Position numbers and translations under genes: made by a program | Part shown: positions 16,265-25,371 of the stretch, piece by piece | How positions within the stretch are numbered: position 1 is the stretch's first letter | How the letters are laid out: each line of letters opens with the position of its first letter | Source of the DNA: Bradyrhizobium sp. 149 | GTDB taxonomy: Bacteria > Pseudomonadota > Alphaproteobacteria > Rhizobiales > Xanthobacteraceae | Assembly (NCBI RefSeq): GCF_023073915.1 | Contig: NZ_JADPKK010000009.1 | Span: forward strand, 124,001 to 188,000 | DNA length: 64,000 bases | Direction of reading: 5' to 3' | The notes under the pieces: generated by a model | The model's input: only the letters and a program-made list of their open reading frames with translations | Databases searched by the model: none | Told to the model about the DNA's origin: nothing

Positions 16265-17206
16265 TCAGCCGAGCGTGATCTTGTCGATCTCCGCCATCTC
16301 CTCCGCACTGAGCTTCCAGGCGATCGCCTTCACATTCTCCTCGACCTGCTCGACGCGGGTGGCGCCGGCGATCACGCTCGACACTTGCGGACGCGCGGCG
16401 AGCCAGGAGAAGGCGAGCTCGAGCATGCTGTGTCCGCGCGCTTTCGCGAATGCCGTGAGCTTCTCGACGATGTCCTCGTTGCGCGGCGTGACGTAGCGGT
16501 CGCGCAATGCCGGGACCTTGCCGAAGCGTGTATCGGTCGGGGCGGCCGCGCCGCGCTGGTACTTGCCGGTGAGCAGCCCGCTTGCGAGCGGGAAGAACGG
16601 CAAGAGGCCGAGCTTGTACTCTTGTGCAGCCGGCAGCAGGTCCTTCTCGATGTCGCGCACCACCAGGCTGTATTCATCCTGGCAAGAGACGAAGCGGCTG
16701 ACATTCATAGCACGCGCGGTGAACTCGGCCTCCGCCATGCGCCAGGCCGGAAAATTGGAATTGCCGATGTAGCGCACCTTGCCCTGACGGATGAGATCGT
16801 CGAGCGCGCGCAGCGTCTCTTCCATCGGCGTCAGCGGGTCGTAATCGTGCTGCTGATAAAGATCGATGTAGTCGGTCTTGAGCCGCGTCAGGCTCGCCTC
16901 GACGGCGTTCATGATGTAGCGGCGCGAAGCGCCCTGCCTGGTTCCGTCGGTCGCCATCGGCTTGGAAAACTTAGTGGCGAGCACGATGTCCTTGCGGCGG
17001 TCGCCGAGCACCGTGCCGAGCACCGTCTCCGAACCGCCCATGCCGGCGTAGATGTCGGCGGTGTCGAACAGCGTAATGCCGAGATCGAGCGCGCGATGGA
17101 TCACCTTGCGCGAGGTCTCCAGGTCGGTGCGCTGGCCGAAATTGTTGCAGCCGAGCCCGACGGCGGACACGCGCAGGCCGGAGGCGCCGAGATTACGAAT
17201 TTCCAT
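16265..17206 (-). CDS. aldo/keto reductase
   Basis: A 313-residue NADPH-dependent (beta/alpha)8 oxidoreductase. The catalytic tetrad is visible: Asp48 and Tyr53 (FDTADIYAG), Lys79 (VLATKFSKP) and His120 (YQQHDYDPLTPMEE). It also has the GNSNFPAW and late-barrel NADP-binding segment (SSVIAGATRVEQVEENV). The layout fits the YajO/Tas-like branch that reduces aldehydes and ketones. The start at 17206 is the only sensible ATG. It appears to be transcribed alone; physiological substrate unknown. Confidence 0.9.
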   Translation of the reverse strand: MEIRNLGASGLRVSAVGLGCNNFGQRTDLETSRKVIHRALDLGITLFDTADIYAGMGGSETVLGTVLGDRRKDIVLATKFSKPMATDGTRQGASRRYIMNAVEASLTRLKTDYIDLYQQHDYDPLTPMEETLRALDDLIRQGKVRYIGNSNFPAWRMAEAEFTARAMNVSRFVSCQDEYSLVVRDIEKDLLPAAQEYKLGLLPFFPLASGLLTGKYQRGAAAPTDTRFGKVPALRDRYVTPRNEDIVEKLTAFAKARGHSMLELAFSWLAARPQVSSVIAGATRVEQVEENVKAIAWKLSAEEMAEIDKITLG

Positions 17207-17323
17207 GGGAGATCCCCGTCAGAGATGGGCAGGAGCGCATTGTGACTGCGATGCGTGGCTGCAGCAAGCTGCGCGCCGCGTTGCTGCCATACTGGCAAGG
17301 AATTGCTCGCAAGGAATTGCCGG

Positions 17324-17368
17324 CAAAAAAATGCGGCCCCTGTCAGACGCGGCGACTGACGGGGACCG
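17324..17368 (-). terminator. intrinsic terminator downstream of the GNAT gene
   Basis: On the minus strand an imperfect stem (GCGGTCCCCGTCAG with CTGACAGGGGCCGC) is followed by ATTTTTTT. It lies about 115 bp beyond the stop of the GNAT gene at 17483. Confidence 0.65.
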
Positions 17369-17482
17369 CTTGGGGCGCTTGATCGGTGACGGGGGGCTGA
17401 CCAGACGCAGCTGCAGCCTAGTCACGCTATGTTACGTGCCGGTGACAGGCAGAGTTATCCACAGGCCTCATGATCGCGGGGA

Positions 17483-17938
17483 TCAGAAGATCTTGCGATA
17501 GACGATGAAGCCGGAGCGCTCCGCGACCTTGTCGTACAGGCGCTGCGCCGTGAGATTGGTCTCCTGCGTCTGCCAGTAGACGCGCGGGGAGCCTGCGAGC
17601 TTCGCGCGCTCGTAGACCCCCTGGATCAGGGCCGAGCCGACCCCCTTGCCGCGTGCGGCCTCGGTCGTGAACAGGTCCTGCAAATAGCAGGACGGCTCGA
17701 TCGCGGTGGTGCTGCGGTGAAACAGGTAATGCGTCAGCCCGAGCAGGTGGCCGTCGCTCTCGGCGACCAGCGCATGCACCGGCTCATAAGCATCGAAGAA
17801 GCGCTGCCACGTCACGCGCGTGATCTCGCCTGAGAGCGCGGTCGGGCCGGAGCGGCCGTAGAAGGCGTTGTAGCCGTCCCACAGCGGCAGCCATTGATCG
17901 TAGTCCTGCCTGGTGACGGAGCGAATGGTGAGGGGCAT
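17483..17938 (-). CDS. GNAT family N-acetyltransferase
   Basis: A 151-residue acetyltransferase. Motif A for acetyl-CoA is clear (LQDLFTTEAARGKGVGSALIQ, with R-G-K-G-V-G), followed by VYWQTQETNLTAQRLYDKVA, the usual C-terminal strand and helix. It begins MPLTIRSVTRQDYDQW. The acceptor is unknown: a polyamine, an amino sugar or a protein N-terminus are all possible. Monocistronic with its own terminator. Confidence 0.88.
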   Translation of the reverse strand: MPLTIRSVTRQDYDQWLPLWDGYNAFYGRSGPTALSGEITRVTWQRFFDAYEPVHALVAESDGHLLGLTHYLFHRSTTAIEPSCYLQDLFTTEAARGKGVGSALIQGVYERAKLAGSPRVYWQTQETNLTAQRLYDKVAERSGFIVYRKIF

Positions 17939-18028
17939 GTGAGAATTCCGCGAACTCGGGGGGGCGTACGCCGAAGAGGCGTCCCTTCATACGTGATGAT
18001 CGCACTGCGGATCAATCGCCCAGTCGCA

Positions 18029-18841
18029 TCACTCCGCGACGCGTAGATACCGGATCAGCTTGCGGCCCGCGGGATCGCGCAGCGAACGGTAGTAGTCGGC
18101 GCGGGACGCAGAATCGGTGTGGCGCACGAGGTCGGTCACGGGCGTGTAGCTCAGCATGCGCCCGCCGTCGGGCAGCGCGGCGCAGACGAAGCGCAGCACC
18201 TCGCCGTTGCGCAAGGCGATGTTGATCGGCGTGGCGTCGCCGATCCGCACCATCTCCATGCGCTGTGCGATGAAAGTGCCGAGCTCGTCCTCCGGCAATT
18301 CGAACGCGCCGGTGTCGCGGCCGTGATACATCAGCGCGATGAACGGTGGCTTGTCGTCGGCGATGCCGTCCGGCACCGCAAAATAATCGCGGAACGCGCG
18401 GTTGATGAATTCGGCGCGCGTCTCGGCATCGAGCAGCACGATGCCGATATCGACCTGGTCGAGCGCGGCCGACAGCCGCGCGGCGGTGGCGTTATTTCGG
18501 CGCTCGGCGGCAAAGGTGCCGAGCAGCCGCTGGCGCATCAGGCCGGCGATGCCTGCGCTGCCCGCGGCAGTCGCGGCCAGGAGGCCGAGCCGGATCATAT
18601 CCGCCGTGGTAAGGCCGGAAACGCCGCGCTGGCTGAGGAACAGCAGTGCGGCGCCGATGACGGCGATGGCTGCGCTGGCGACGGCGGAGGCGAGACCCGA
18701 GAGCGCGCCGGCGAGCGCCACGATGCAGACGAGCAACGGGGCGGGCGAGGGAGTGGGGACGAAGCGATCGAGAACCATCGTCAGCAGCAAAGTCGCTGCC
18801 GTCAGCGCCGGACCGGAGATCGCGCGCCATCCGAACCGCAT
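18029..18841 (-). CDS. membrane protein with a PAS-type sensor domain and no output domain
   Basis: A 270-residue protein with about four transmembrane helices in the first 100 residues, then a PAS domain of the PAS-7 type (ALDQVDIGIVLLDAETRAEFINRAFRDYF... ISYTPVTDLVR region). No histidine kinase, GGDEF or other output module follows, and the protein ends at IRYLRVAE. ATG at 18841 is chosen over a GTG at 18883 because GGGAGGAGC lies upstream. It may act as a partner subunit for a separate signalling protein; no candidate partner is adjacent. Confidence 0.7.
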   Translation of the reverse strand: MRFGWRAISGPALTAATLLLTMVLDRFVPTPSPAPLLVCIVALAGALSGLASAVASAAIAVIGAALLFLSQRGVSGLTTADMIRLGLLAATAAGSAGIAGLMRQRLLGTFAAERRNNATAARLSAALDQVDIGIVLLDAETRAEFINRAFRDYFAVPDGIADDKPPFIALMYHGRDTGAFELPEDELGTFIAQRMEMVRIGDATPINIALRNGEVLRFVCAALPDGGRMLSYTPVTDLVRHTDSASRADYYRSLRDPAGRKLIRYLRVAE

Positions 18842-18969
18842 GGGCCTGTCTCGCTCCTCCCTGAACGAGGTAAGACGCAACACTGACTGATTATCGCGCC
18901 AATGCGATGCCGTTTCGCGCGGTGCGCTTAAGGAGGACTTGCGTCCATGCGCAAAGCTTTCGGATGATT

Positions 18970-19128
18970 TTAGACCAAGTGCGCGTGCTTGACGCGTTGT
19001 TGCAGCGCGGGCGCATTCAGCGTCGACGTCCCTTGGCCCTTGCGCGTGCCGACGAATATCAACAGCGATGCCGCGACGAGGATCGCCGCGGTCAGGGTGA
19101 TTGCAACGACTACCACAGGTGATTTCAT
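18970..19128 (-). CDS. small single-pass membrane protein (52 aa)
   Basis: It starts MKSPVVVVAITLTAAILVAASLLIFVGT, one long hydrophobic helix, followed by a basic and polar tail (RKGQGTSTLNAPALQQRV). The ATG at 19128 has AGGACG upstream; the longer frame to 19164 adds an arginine-rich stretch. It lies 73 bp downstream of another tiny membrane gene at 19202-19378 on the same strand. Function unknown. Confidence 0.5.
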   Translation of the reverse strand: MKSPVVVVAITLTAAILVAASLLIFVGTRKGQGTSTLNAPALQQRVKHAHLV

Positions 19129-19201
19129 CGACGTCCTGTCGCGATGCCGGTTGGCGCGGGCCACGCGGCGCCTTGAAGGCGGGTCCAGGATGAAACGGGA
19201 A

Positions 19202-19378
19202 TCAGACCGGCAGGCCCATCGCCATGGTCGCCTTGGTCGACAGCACCGTCAGAGTGACGATCAGGCATAGCGAGAGCGCGGCGACGGCGAGTGAGGCCGC
19301 GACCGCGTTGGTCAGCCGGGAAGACGAAACGGTAGCAGGGTGGCCTTGAAAGCCCGCCGTGCCGGACGCCCGAATCAT
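19202..19378 (-). CDS. small single-pass membrane protein (58 aa)
   Basis: A 58-residue protein starting MIRASGTAGFQGHPATVSSS. It has one transmembrane helix (about residues 25-46, AVAASLAVAALSLCLIVTLT) and a short tail ending MAMGLPV. Together with the 52-residue gene at 18970 it forms a pair of tiny membrane genes between the PAS protein and a GST. Coding is supported by clean topology and GC-rich third codon positions only. Confidence 0.45.
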   Translation of the reverse strand: MIRASGTAGFQGHPATVSSSRLTNAVAASLAVAALSLCLIVTLTVLSTKATMAMGLPV

Positions 19379-19534
19379 GGTCTAAATCCTTCAACGCGCG
19401 AGCGAATCACTCACGACATCGAACAATTTCACCGTTGCAACCGGCAATATTGCGGCGGCCAATACGCCGAAAATGGCGAGATTGCGGCAACGGCGGCCCT
19501 TGTGCCCGCTATTCGCCGGAGCGCGATCGCGCCG

Positions 19535-20185
19535 TCAGACGCCCGCGGCGATGCTGGCGGGGTCCTCGATCTCGGCCGGCTGCCAGTCCATTGCGACGAA
19601 GCCGGGGGCCGCTTCCACGCGCCTCAGCCAGTCCCGGATCGCCGGGAAGGTGGAGAGGTCGAAGTCGCAGCGGTCGGCGAGGTGGGTGTAGCCGTACAGC
19701 GCGATGTCGGCGACCGTGAGCTGGCGGGCGGCGAAATAGGCGTTGGTCTTGAGGTGATTCTCCATCACCTGCAGCGCGCCATAGCCACGCTCCATCCAGT
19801 CCTCCAGTGCATGGACCTGAAGATCGCGGCCGCCCCTCACCAGCGACAGCCAGAAATAAGCCGCGCCGATGTTCGGCTCCAGCGCGTGCTGCTCGAAGAA
19901 CATCCATTGCAGCGCCTCGGCGCGGTCGATCCGGTTCTCCGGCGCGAGCGGCGTGCCGACGGCGACATACCAGAGGATGGCGTTGGACTCGGCGAGATAG
20001 CGGTCGTCGCCGACCTCGAGCAGCGGCACCTGACCGGACGGATTCTTGGCTAGGAAGTCCGGGGTGCGGCTCTCGCCGCGCAGAATGTCCACCTCGACTG
20101 CTTCGTAAGGCAAGTTCAGTAGCGCCAGCGCAAGGCGGACCTTGTAGCTGTTGCCCGAGCGTTGCATCGAATAGAGCTTGTACAT
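19535..20185 (-). CDS. glutathione S-transferase family protein
   Basis: A 216-residue GST starting MYKLYSMQRSGNSYKVRLAL. The thioredoxin-like domain has the conserved SGNSYKVR helix start with an active-site serine, NPSGQVPLLEVGD with the cis-Pro, and the ESNAILWY glutathione-binding motif. The C-terminal helical domain contains RQLTVADIALYGYTH (N-capping box and hydrophobic staple region). It resembles the GST at 35505-36095 in these motifs. Substrate unknown; it probably acts in stress or xenobiotic metabolism. ATG at 20185; the longer frame to 20317 is not gene-like. Confidence 0.9.
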   Translation of the reverse strand: MYKLYSMQRSGNSYKVRLALALLNLPYEAVEVDILRGESRTPDFLAKNPSGQVPLLEVGDDRYLAESNAILWYVAVGTPLAPENRIDRAEALQWMFFEQHALEPNIGAAYFWLSLVRGGRDLQVHALEDWMERGYGALQVMENHLKTNAYFAARQLTVADIALYGYTHLADRCDFDLSTFPAIRDWLRRVEAAPGFVAMDWQPAEIEDPASIAAGV

Positions 20186-21936
<1,751 letters not shown>

Positions 21937-21960
21937 ACTGGCGGAAATGACGTGACTTCA

Positions 21961-21990
21961 AAGGGCCCGCGCAATGCGGGCCCTTTTCTT
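21961..21990 (+). terminator. intrinsic terminator after the aminotransferase
   Basis: An eight-base stem GGGCCCGC / GCGGGCCC with loop GCAAT is followed by TTTTCTTT, 25 bp after the stop codon. Confidence 0.9.
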
Positions 21991-22095
21991 TCAGGTCCGC
22001 GCGATCTGGCGCCACCGGAAACGTTGTGGCATAGACCATCGCGCGGCCTGTGCCGCGACTCCATGCTCGCATCACATTCATCGCCGGAGACATTC

Positions 22096-22575
22096 ATGCG
22101 CCGTTCACTCCTCCTCGCCGGGCTCACCGTTGCGAGCCTCGTTGCCTTCGTTGCCGGCGCCAGCGCGCAGTCGCGAATGGTGCAGGTGGGCGTGCTCGAA
22201 TGCCGCGGCGGCGCCAGCGTCGGCTTCATCGTGGGATCGGTGACCAATCTCGGCTGCGTGCTGCGAGTCGATGGTTTGCCGGACGACCGTTATGTCGCGA
22301 CGATCCGCAAGGTCGGCCTCGACCTCGGCATCACCCAGGAAACGGCACTCGCCTGGGGTGTGTTCGCGCCGGTGAACCGGCTCGGGCCGGGCGACCTTGC
22401 CGGCAACTACGCCGGTGCGCAGGGCAGCGCCTCCGTTGGTGTCGGCCTTGGCGGCAACGTGCTGGTCGGCGGCTCCAACAATTCGATCGCGCTCCAGCCG
22501 CTCAGCGTGCAGGGCCAGGTCGGCCTCAGCGTCGCCGCCGGCCTCGAGAGCCTGGAACTCCGGCCGGGCCGTTAA
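22096..22575 (+). CDS. DUF992 secreted protein
   Basis: A 159-residue exported protein with a signal peptide (MRRSLLLAGLTVASLVAFVAGASA, cleavage about residue 24). The DUF992 pattern follows: VQVGVLECRGGASVGFIVGS, two cysteines, KVGLDLGITQETALAWGVFAP, and a glycine-rich second half (ASVGVGLGGNVLVGGSNNS). The family is common in Rhizobiales and periplasmic; its function is unknown. ATG at 22096 has a CCGGAGA ribosome site. Confidence 0.88.
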   Translation: MRRSLLLAGLTVASLVAFVAGASAQSRMVQVGVLECRGGASVGFIVGSVTNLGCVLRVDGLPDDRYVATIRKVGLDLGITQETALAWGVFAPVNRLGPGDLAGNYAGAQGSASVGVGLGGNVLVGGSNNSIALQPLSVQGQVGLSVAAGLESLELRPGR

Positions 22576-22728
22576 CAACTTCCCGTGTGCGAAGCGCGTT
22601 GCTACGACGCGATTCCGGCAACGACGCACCGCAGCGATTTTTGATGCTTGCCAAATCTCGGGGACGGGCAGAGCATCGGCGTTTGCCGACCCAATCATGG
22701 GCCGAGCTCCACACCAAGGAGGCGGCGA

Positions 22729-24777
22729 ATGGGACAAGACGTCAGAAGTCCCCGAGGTCCACGGTGCATTGCGCTGGTGGGCCCTTTCCAAAGCGGTAAA
22801 ACCACACTTCTCGAAGCAATCTTGGCGCGAACGGGCACAATCCCGCGCGCCGGCAGCGTCGACGCCGGAACCTCCGTCGGCGACGCCACCCCAGAGGCCC
22901 GTCATCACAAGATGACCGTCGGGCTGACTGCCGCCACCACGAGTTTCATGGGCGACAGCTACACCTTCCTGGATTGCCCCGGTTCCGTCGAGTTTGCCCA
23001 CGACATGCGCGCCGCACTGCCTGCTGTCGATGCCGCAATCGTGGTCTGCGAAGCCGACGAGAAGAAGCTGCCGCAACTTCAGATCATTCTGCGCGAGCTG
23101 GAGGAGATGAAGATCCCGCGATTCCTGTTCCTCAACAAGATCGACCGCGCCAACAAGCGCATCCGAGAGACGCTCGCAACGCTTCAGCCCGCCTCGCGCG
23201 TGCCGCTGGTGCTGCGCCAGATCCCGATCTGGAAGGACGAGCTGATCGAGGGCTTCGTCGATCTCGCGCTGGAGCGCGCGTTCGTCTACCGCGAGCACAA
23301 GGCCTCCGAAGTGGTCGCGCTCGAAGGCGGCGATCTCGATCGCGAGAAGGAGGCCCGCTTTTCGATGCTGGAGAAGCTCGCCGATCACGACGATGCGCTG
23401 ATGGAGCAGCTGCTCGAGGACATCCAGCCGCCGCGCGATGCCGTGTTCGACGATCTCGCCCGCGAATTGCGCGATGGGCTGATCTGTCCCGTGCTGCTGG
23501 GCGCCGCCGCACGCGAAAACGGCGTGCTGCGCCTGATGAAAGCGTTGCGCCACGAGGCGCCCGGCATCGCGGAGACCGCAAAACGTCTCGGCGTGCCCGA
23601 GACCAGGGATGCGCTCGGCTTCGTCTTCAAGACGCTGCATTCGCAGCACGGCGGCAAGTTGTCGCTGACGCGGCTGCTCGCCGGGCATCTCGATGACGGT
23701 GCCACGCTGCAATCCTCTTCCGGCGGGGTCAGCCGCATCTCCGGCATCCTCGCCGTCACCGGGGCCTACGACACCAAGCGTGCTGCGGCGGAAGCCGGCG
23801 ACACGGTGGCGCTCGCCAAGCTCGACCCGATCAAGACCGGCGACACGGTCTCGAACGGCAAGACCCAGCCGGCAGCGCTCGCCGCCGTAGAACCCACTCC
23901 GCCGGTGCTGGCGATCTCGGTTGCCGCCACCGACCGCAAGGACGACGTCAAGCTCGGCCAGGCACTGACGCGGCTGCACGAGGAGGATCCCTCACTCGTC
24001 TTCGTGATGAACGCCCAGACCCACGACACCGTGCTGTGGGGGCAGGGCGAGATGCACTTGCGCGTCGCGAGCGAGCGGCTGCGCGACCGTTTCGGCGTCA
24101 AGGTCAGCTCGCATCCGCCCGCGATCGGCTATCAGGAGACCATCCGCAAACCGATCGTCCAGCGCGGCCGTCACAAGAAGCAGTCCGGCGGCCACGGTCA
24201 GTTCGGCGATGTCGTGCTCGAGATCAAGCCGCTGCCGCGCGGCGAGGGCTTCAAGTTCGCCGAGAAGGTGGTCGGCGGTGCGGTGCCCCGCAACTACATC
24301 GGCGCGGTGGAAGAGGGCGTCGTCGACGGGCTCGCACGCGGCCCGCTCGGTTTCCCGGTCACCGATTTGCAGGTGACGCTGACCGACGGCTCCTATCACA
24401 GCGTCGATTCCTCCGACCTCGCCTTCCGCACGGCGGCGCGGGTCGGGCTCAACGAAGGCCTGCCGCAGTGCCAGTCGGTGCTGCTGGAGCCGATCCACGT
24501 GGTCGAGATCGTCTGCCCGACTGACGCCACCGCCAAGATCAACGCGATCCTGTCGGCGCGGCGCGGCCAGATCCTCGGCTTCGACACCCGCGACGGTTGG
24601 AGCGGATGGGACTGCGTCCGCGCCATGATGCCGGAAGCCGAGATCGGCGAGTTGATCGTCGAGTTGCGCTCGGCCACGGCAGGCGCCGGCAGCTTCACCC
24701 GCCAGTTCGACCACATGGCCGAAGTCACGGGGCGCGCCGCCGACCAGATCATCGCAGCGCATCAACACGCGGCGTGA
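22729..24777 (+). CDS. EF-G-like GTPase paralogue lacking the catalytic histidine
   Basis: A 682-residue protein with the five-domain plan of elongation factor G. It has a P-loop (GPFQSGKT, residues 18-25), a G3 motif altered to DCPGS (82-86) and the G4 motif NKID (136-139). Canonical EF-G has PGH in G3; here the catalytic His is Ser86. The usual switch I sequence RGITI is replaced by RHHKMTV. Domains IV and V are present (RGRHKKQSGGHGQFGDV, IGAVEEGVVDGL, ARRGQILGFDTRDGW). It belongs to the EF-G-like paralogues (FusA2 type) whose role is not settled. A strong AAGGAGG ribosome site precedes ATG 22729. Confidence 0.9.
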   Translation: MGQDVRSPRGPRCIALVGPFQSGKTTLLEAILARTGTIPRAGSVDAGTSVGDATPEARHHKMTVGLTAATTSFMGDSYTFLDCPGSVEFAHDMRAALPAVDAAIVVCEADEKKLPQLQIILRELEEMKIPRFLFLNKIDRANKRIRETLATLQPASRVPLVLRQIPIWKDELIEGFVDLALERAFVYREHKASEVVALEGGDLDREKEARFSMLEKLADHDDALMEQLLEDIQPPRDAVFDDLARELRDGLICPVLLGAAARENGVLRLMKALRHEAPGIAETAKRLGVPETRDALGFVFKTLHSQHGGKLSLTRLLAGHLDDGATLQSSSGGVSRISGILAVTGAYDTKRAAAEAGDTVALAKLDPIKTGDTVSNGKTQPAALAAVEPTPPVLAISVAATDRKDDVKLGQALTRLHEEDPSLVFVMNAQTHDTVLWGQGEMHLRVASERLRDRFGVKVSSHPPAIGYQETIRKPIVQRGRHKKQSGGHGQFGDVVLEIKPLPRGEGFKFAEKVVGGAVPRNYIGAVEEGVVDGLARGPLGFPVTDLQVTLTDGSYHSVDSSDLAFRTAARVGLNEGLPQCQSVLLEPIHVVEIVCPTDATAKINAILSARRGQILGFDTRDGWSGWDCVRAMMPEAEIGELIVELRSATAGAGSFTRQFDHMAEVTGRAADQIIAAHQHAA

Positions 24778-24807
24778 GCTGACTCTCGCAGTAAGAGATG
24801 CACCGCT

Positions 24808-24837
24808 CGCCCTCTCTCCGTTTGTGGGGAGAGGGCG
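24808..24837. repeat. REP-like palindrome (CGCCCTCTC type)
   Basis: Inverted repeat CGCCCTCTC...GGAGAGGGCG around a short loop, just downstream of the EF-G-like gene. It belongs to the same family as the elements near 28764, 38225 and 45953. Confidence 0.6.
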
Positions 24838-24921
24838 ACGCAAGGCAGCGCCATCGCTCCTCAATAACGAAGGCGACGGATGTGCAGCCGTGGGGGCGCG
24901 AAGCGGCTTGCGTTCGGTTCT

Positions 24922-24944
24922 GAATGATGTATTTTACATCATTC
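24922..24944. promoter_or_regulatory. perfect 10-bp inverted repeat, likely operator
   Basis: GAATGATGTA-TTT-TACATCATTC is a perfect 10-bp inverted repeat with a 3-base centre, within an AT-rich promoter-like stretch 47 bp upstream of the small HTH gene. The position suggests autoregulation by that HTH protein, or control of the HTH-SulP region by another factor. Confidence 0.6.
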
Positions 24945-24990
24945 TGTATGTTCAAAACATCACTTATAACCTTTTATACGTGAGGCCAGG

Positions 24991-25263
24991 GTGATCACGT
25001 CATTTCAGATGCGGGCAGCGCGCGCGTTGCTCGGCATTGACCAGAGGGCCTTGGCGGAGCTCGCAGGCGTTTCGCTGCCCACCATTCAGCGGATGGAGGC
25101 GAGCACCGGCAACGTTCGCGGCGTGGTCGAGACCTTGATGAAGGTGGTCGAGGCCTTTGATCGGGCCGGCGTCGAACTGATCGGCGAACAGGCGCGCAGC
25201 GAAGGCGGCGGACGTGGCGTCCGGCTGAAGGAGCCGGGCCCGCCGCGTCGGGTGGGAGCGTGA
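24991..25263 (+). CDS. small XRE-type helix-turn-helix protein (90 aa)
   Basis: A 90-residue DNA-binding protein. The HTH of the Cro/CI type is clear (LLGIDQRALAELAGVSLPT, then IQRMEASTG). A short helix (VVETLMKVVEAFDRAGVELIGEQ) follows, then a disordered basic tail. Single-domain proteins of this type often sit near SulP transporters in Rhizobiales and may regulate them. GTG at 24991 is used as start; an internal ATG at 25009 is the alternative. The palindrome at 24922-24944 is its likely target. Confidence 0.8.
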   Translation: MITSFQMRAARALLGIDQRALAELAGVSLPTIQRMEASTGNVRGVVETLMKVVEAFDRAGVELIGEQARSEGGGRGVRLKEPGPPRRVGA

Positions 25264-25371
25264 TCCCGCGATGATCATGCTCGGGAGCAGACTCAATTAA
25301 CGCACCGTCGCGCCCAATACGCGGCCGCACGATGCATCGGAGCGTTGTGGGCAGCGGAGCAATTTGCTGAA

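Noticed and set aside
22105..23979. A 624-codon minus-strand frame
   Set aside because: Antisense shadow across the DUF992 and EF-G-like genes, including the gene-free gap between them; no domain found.
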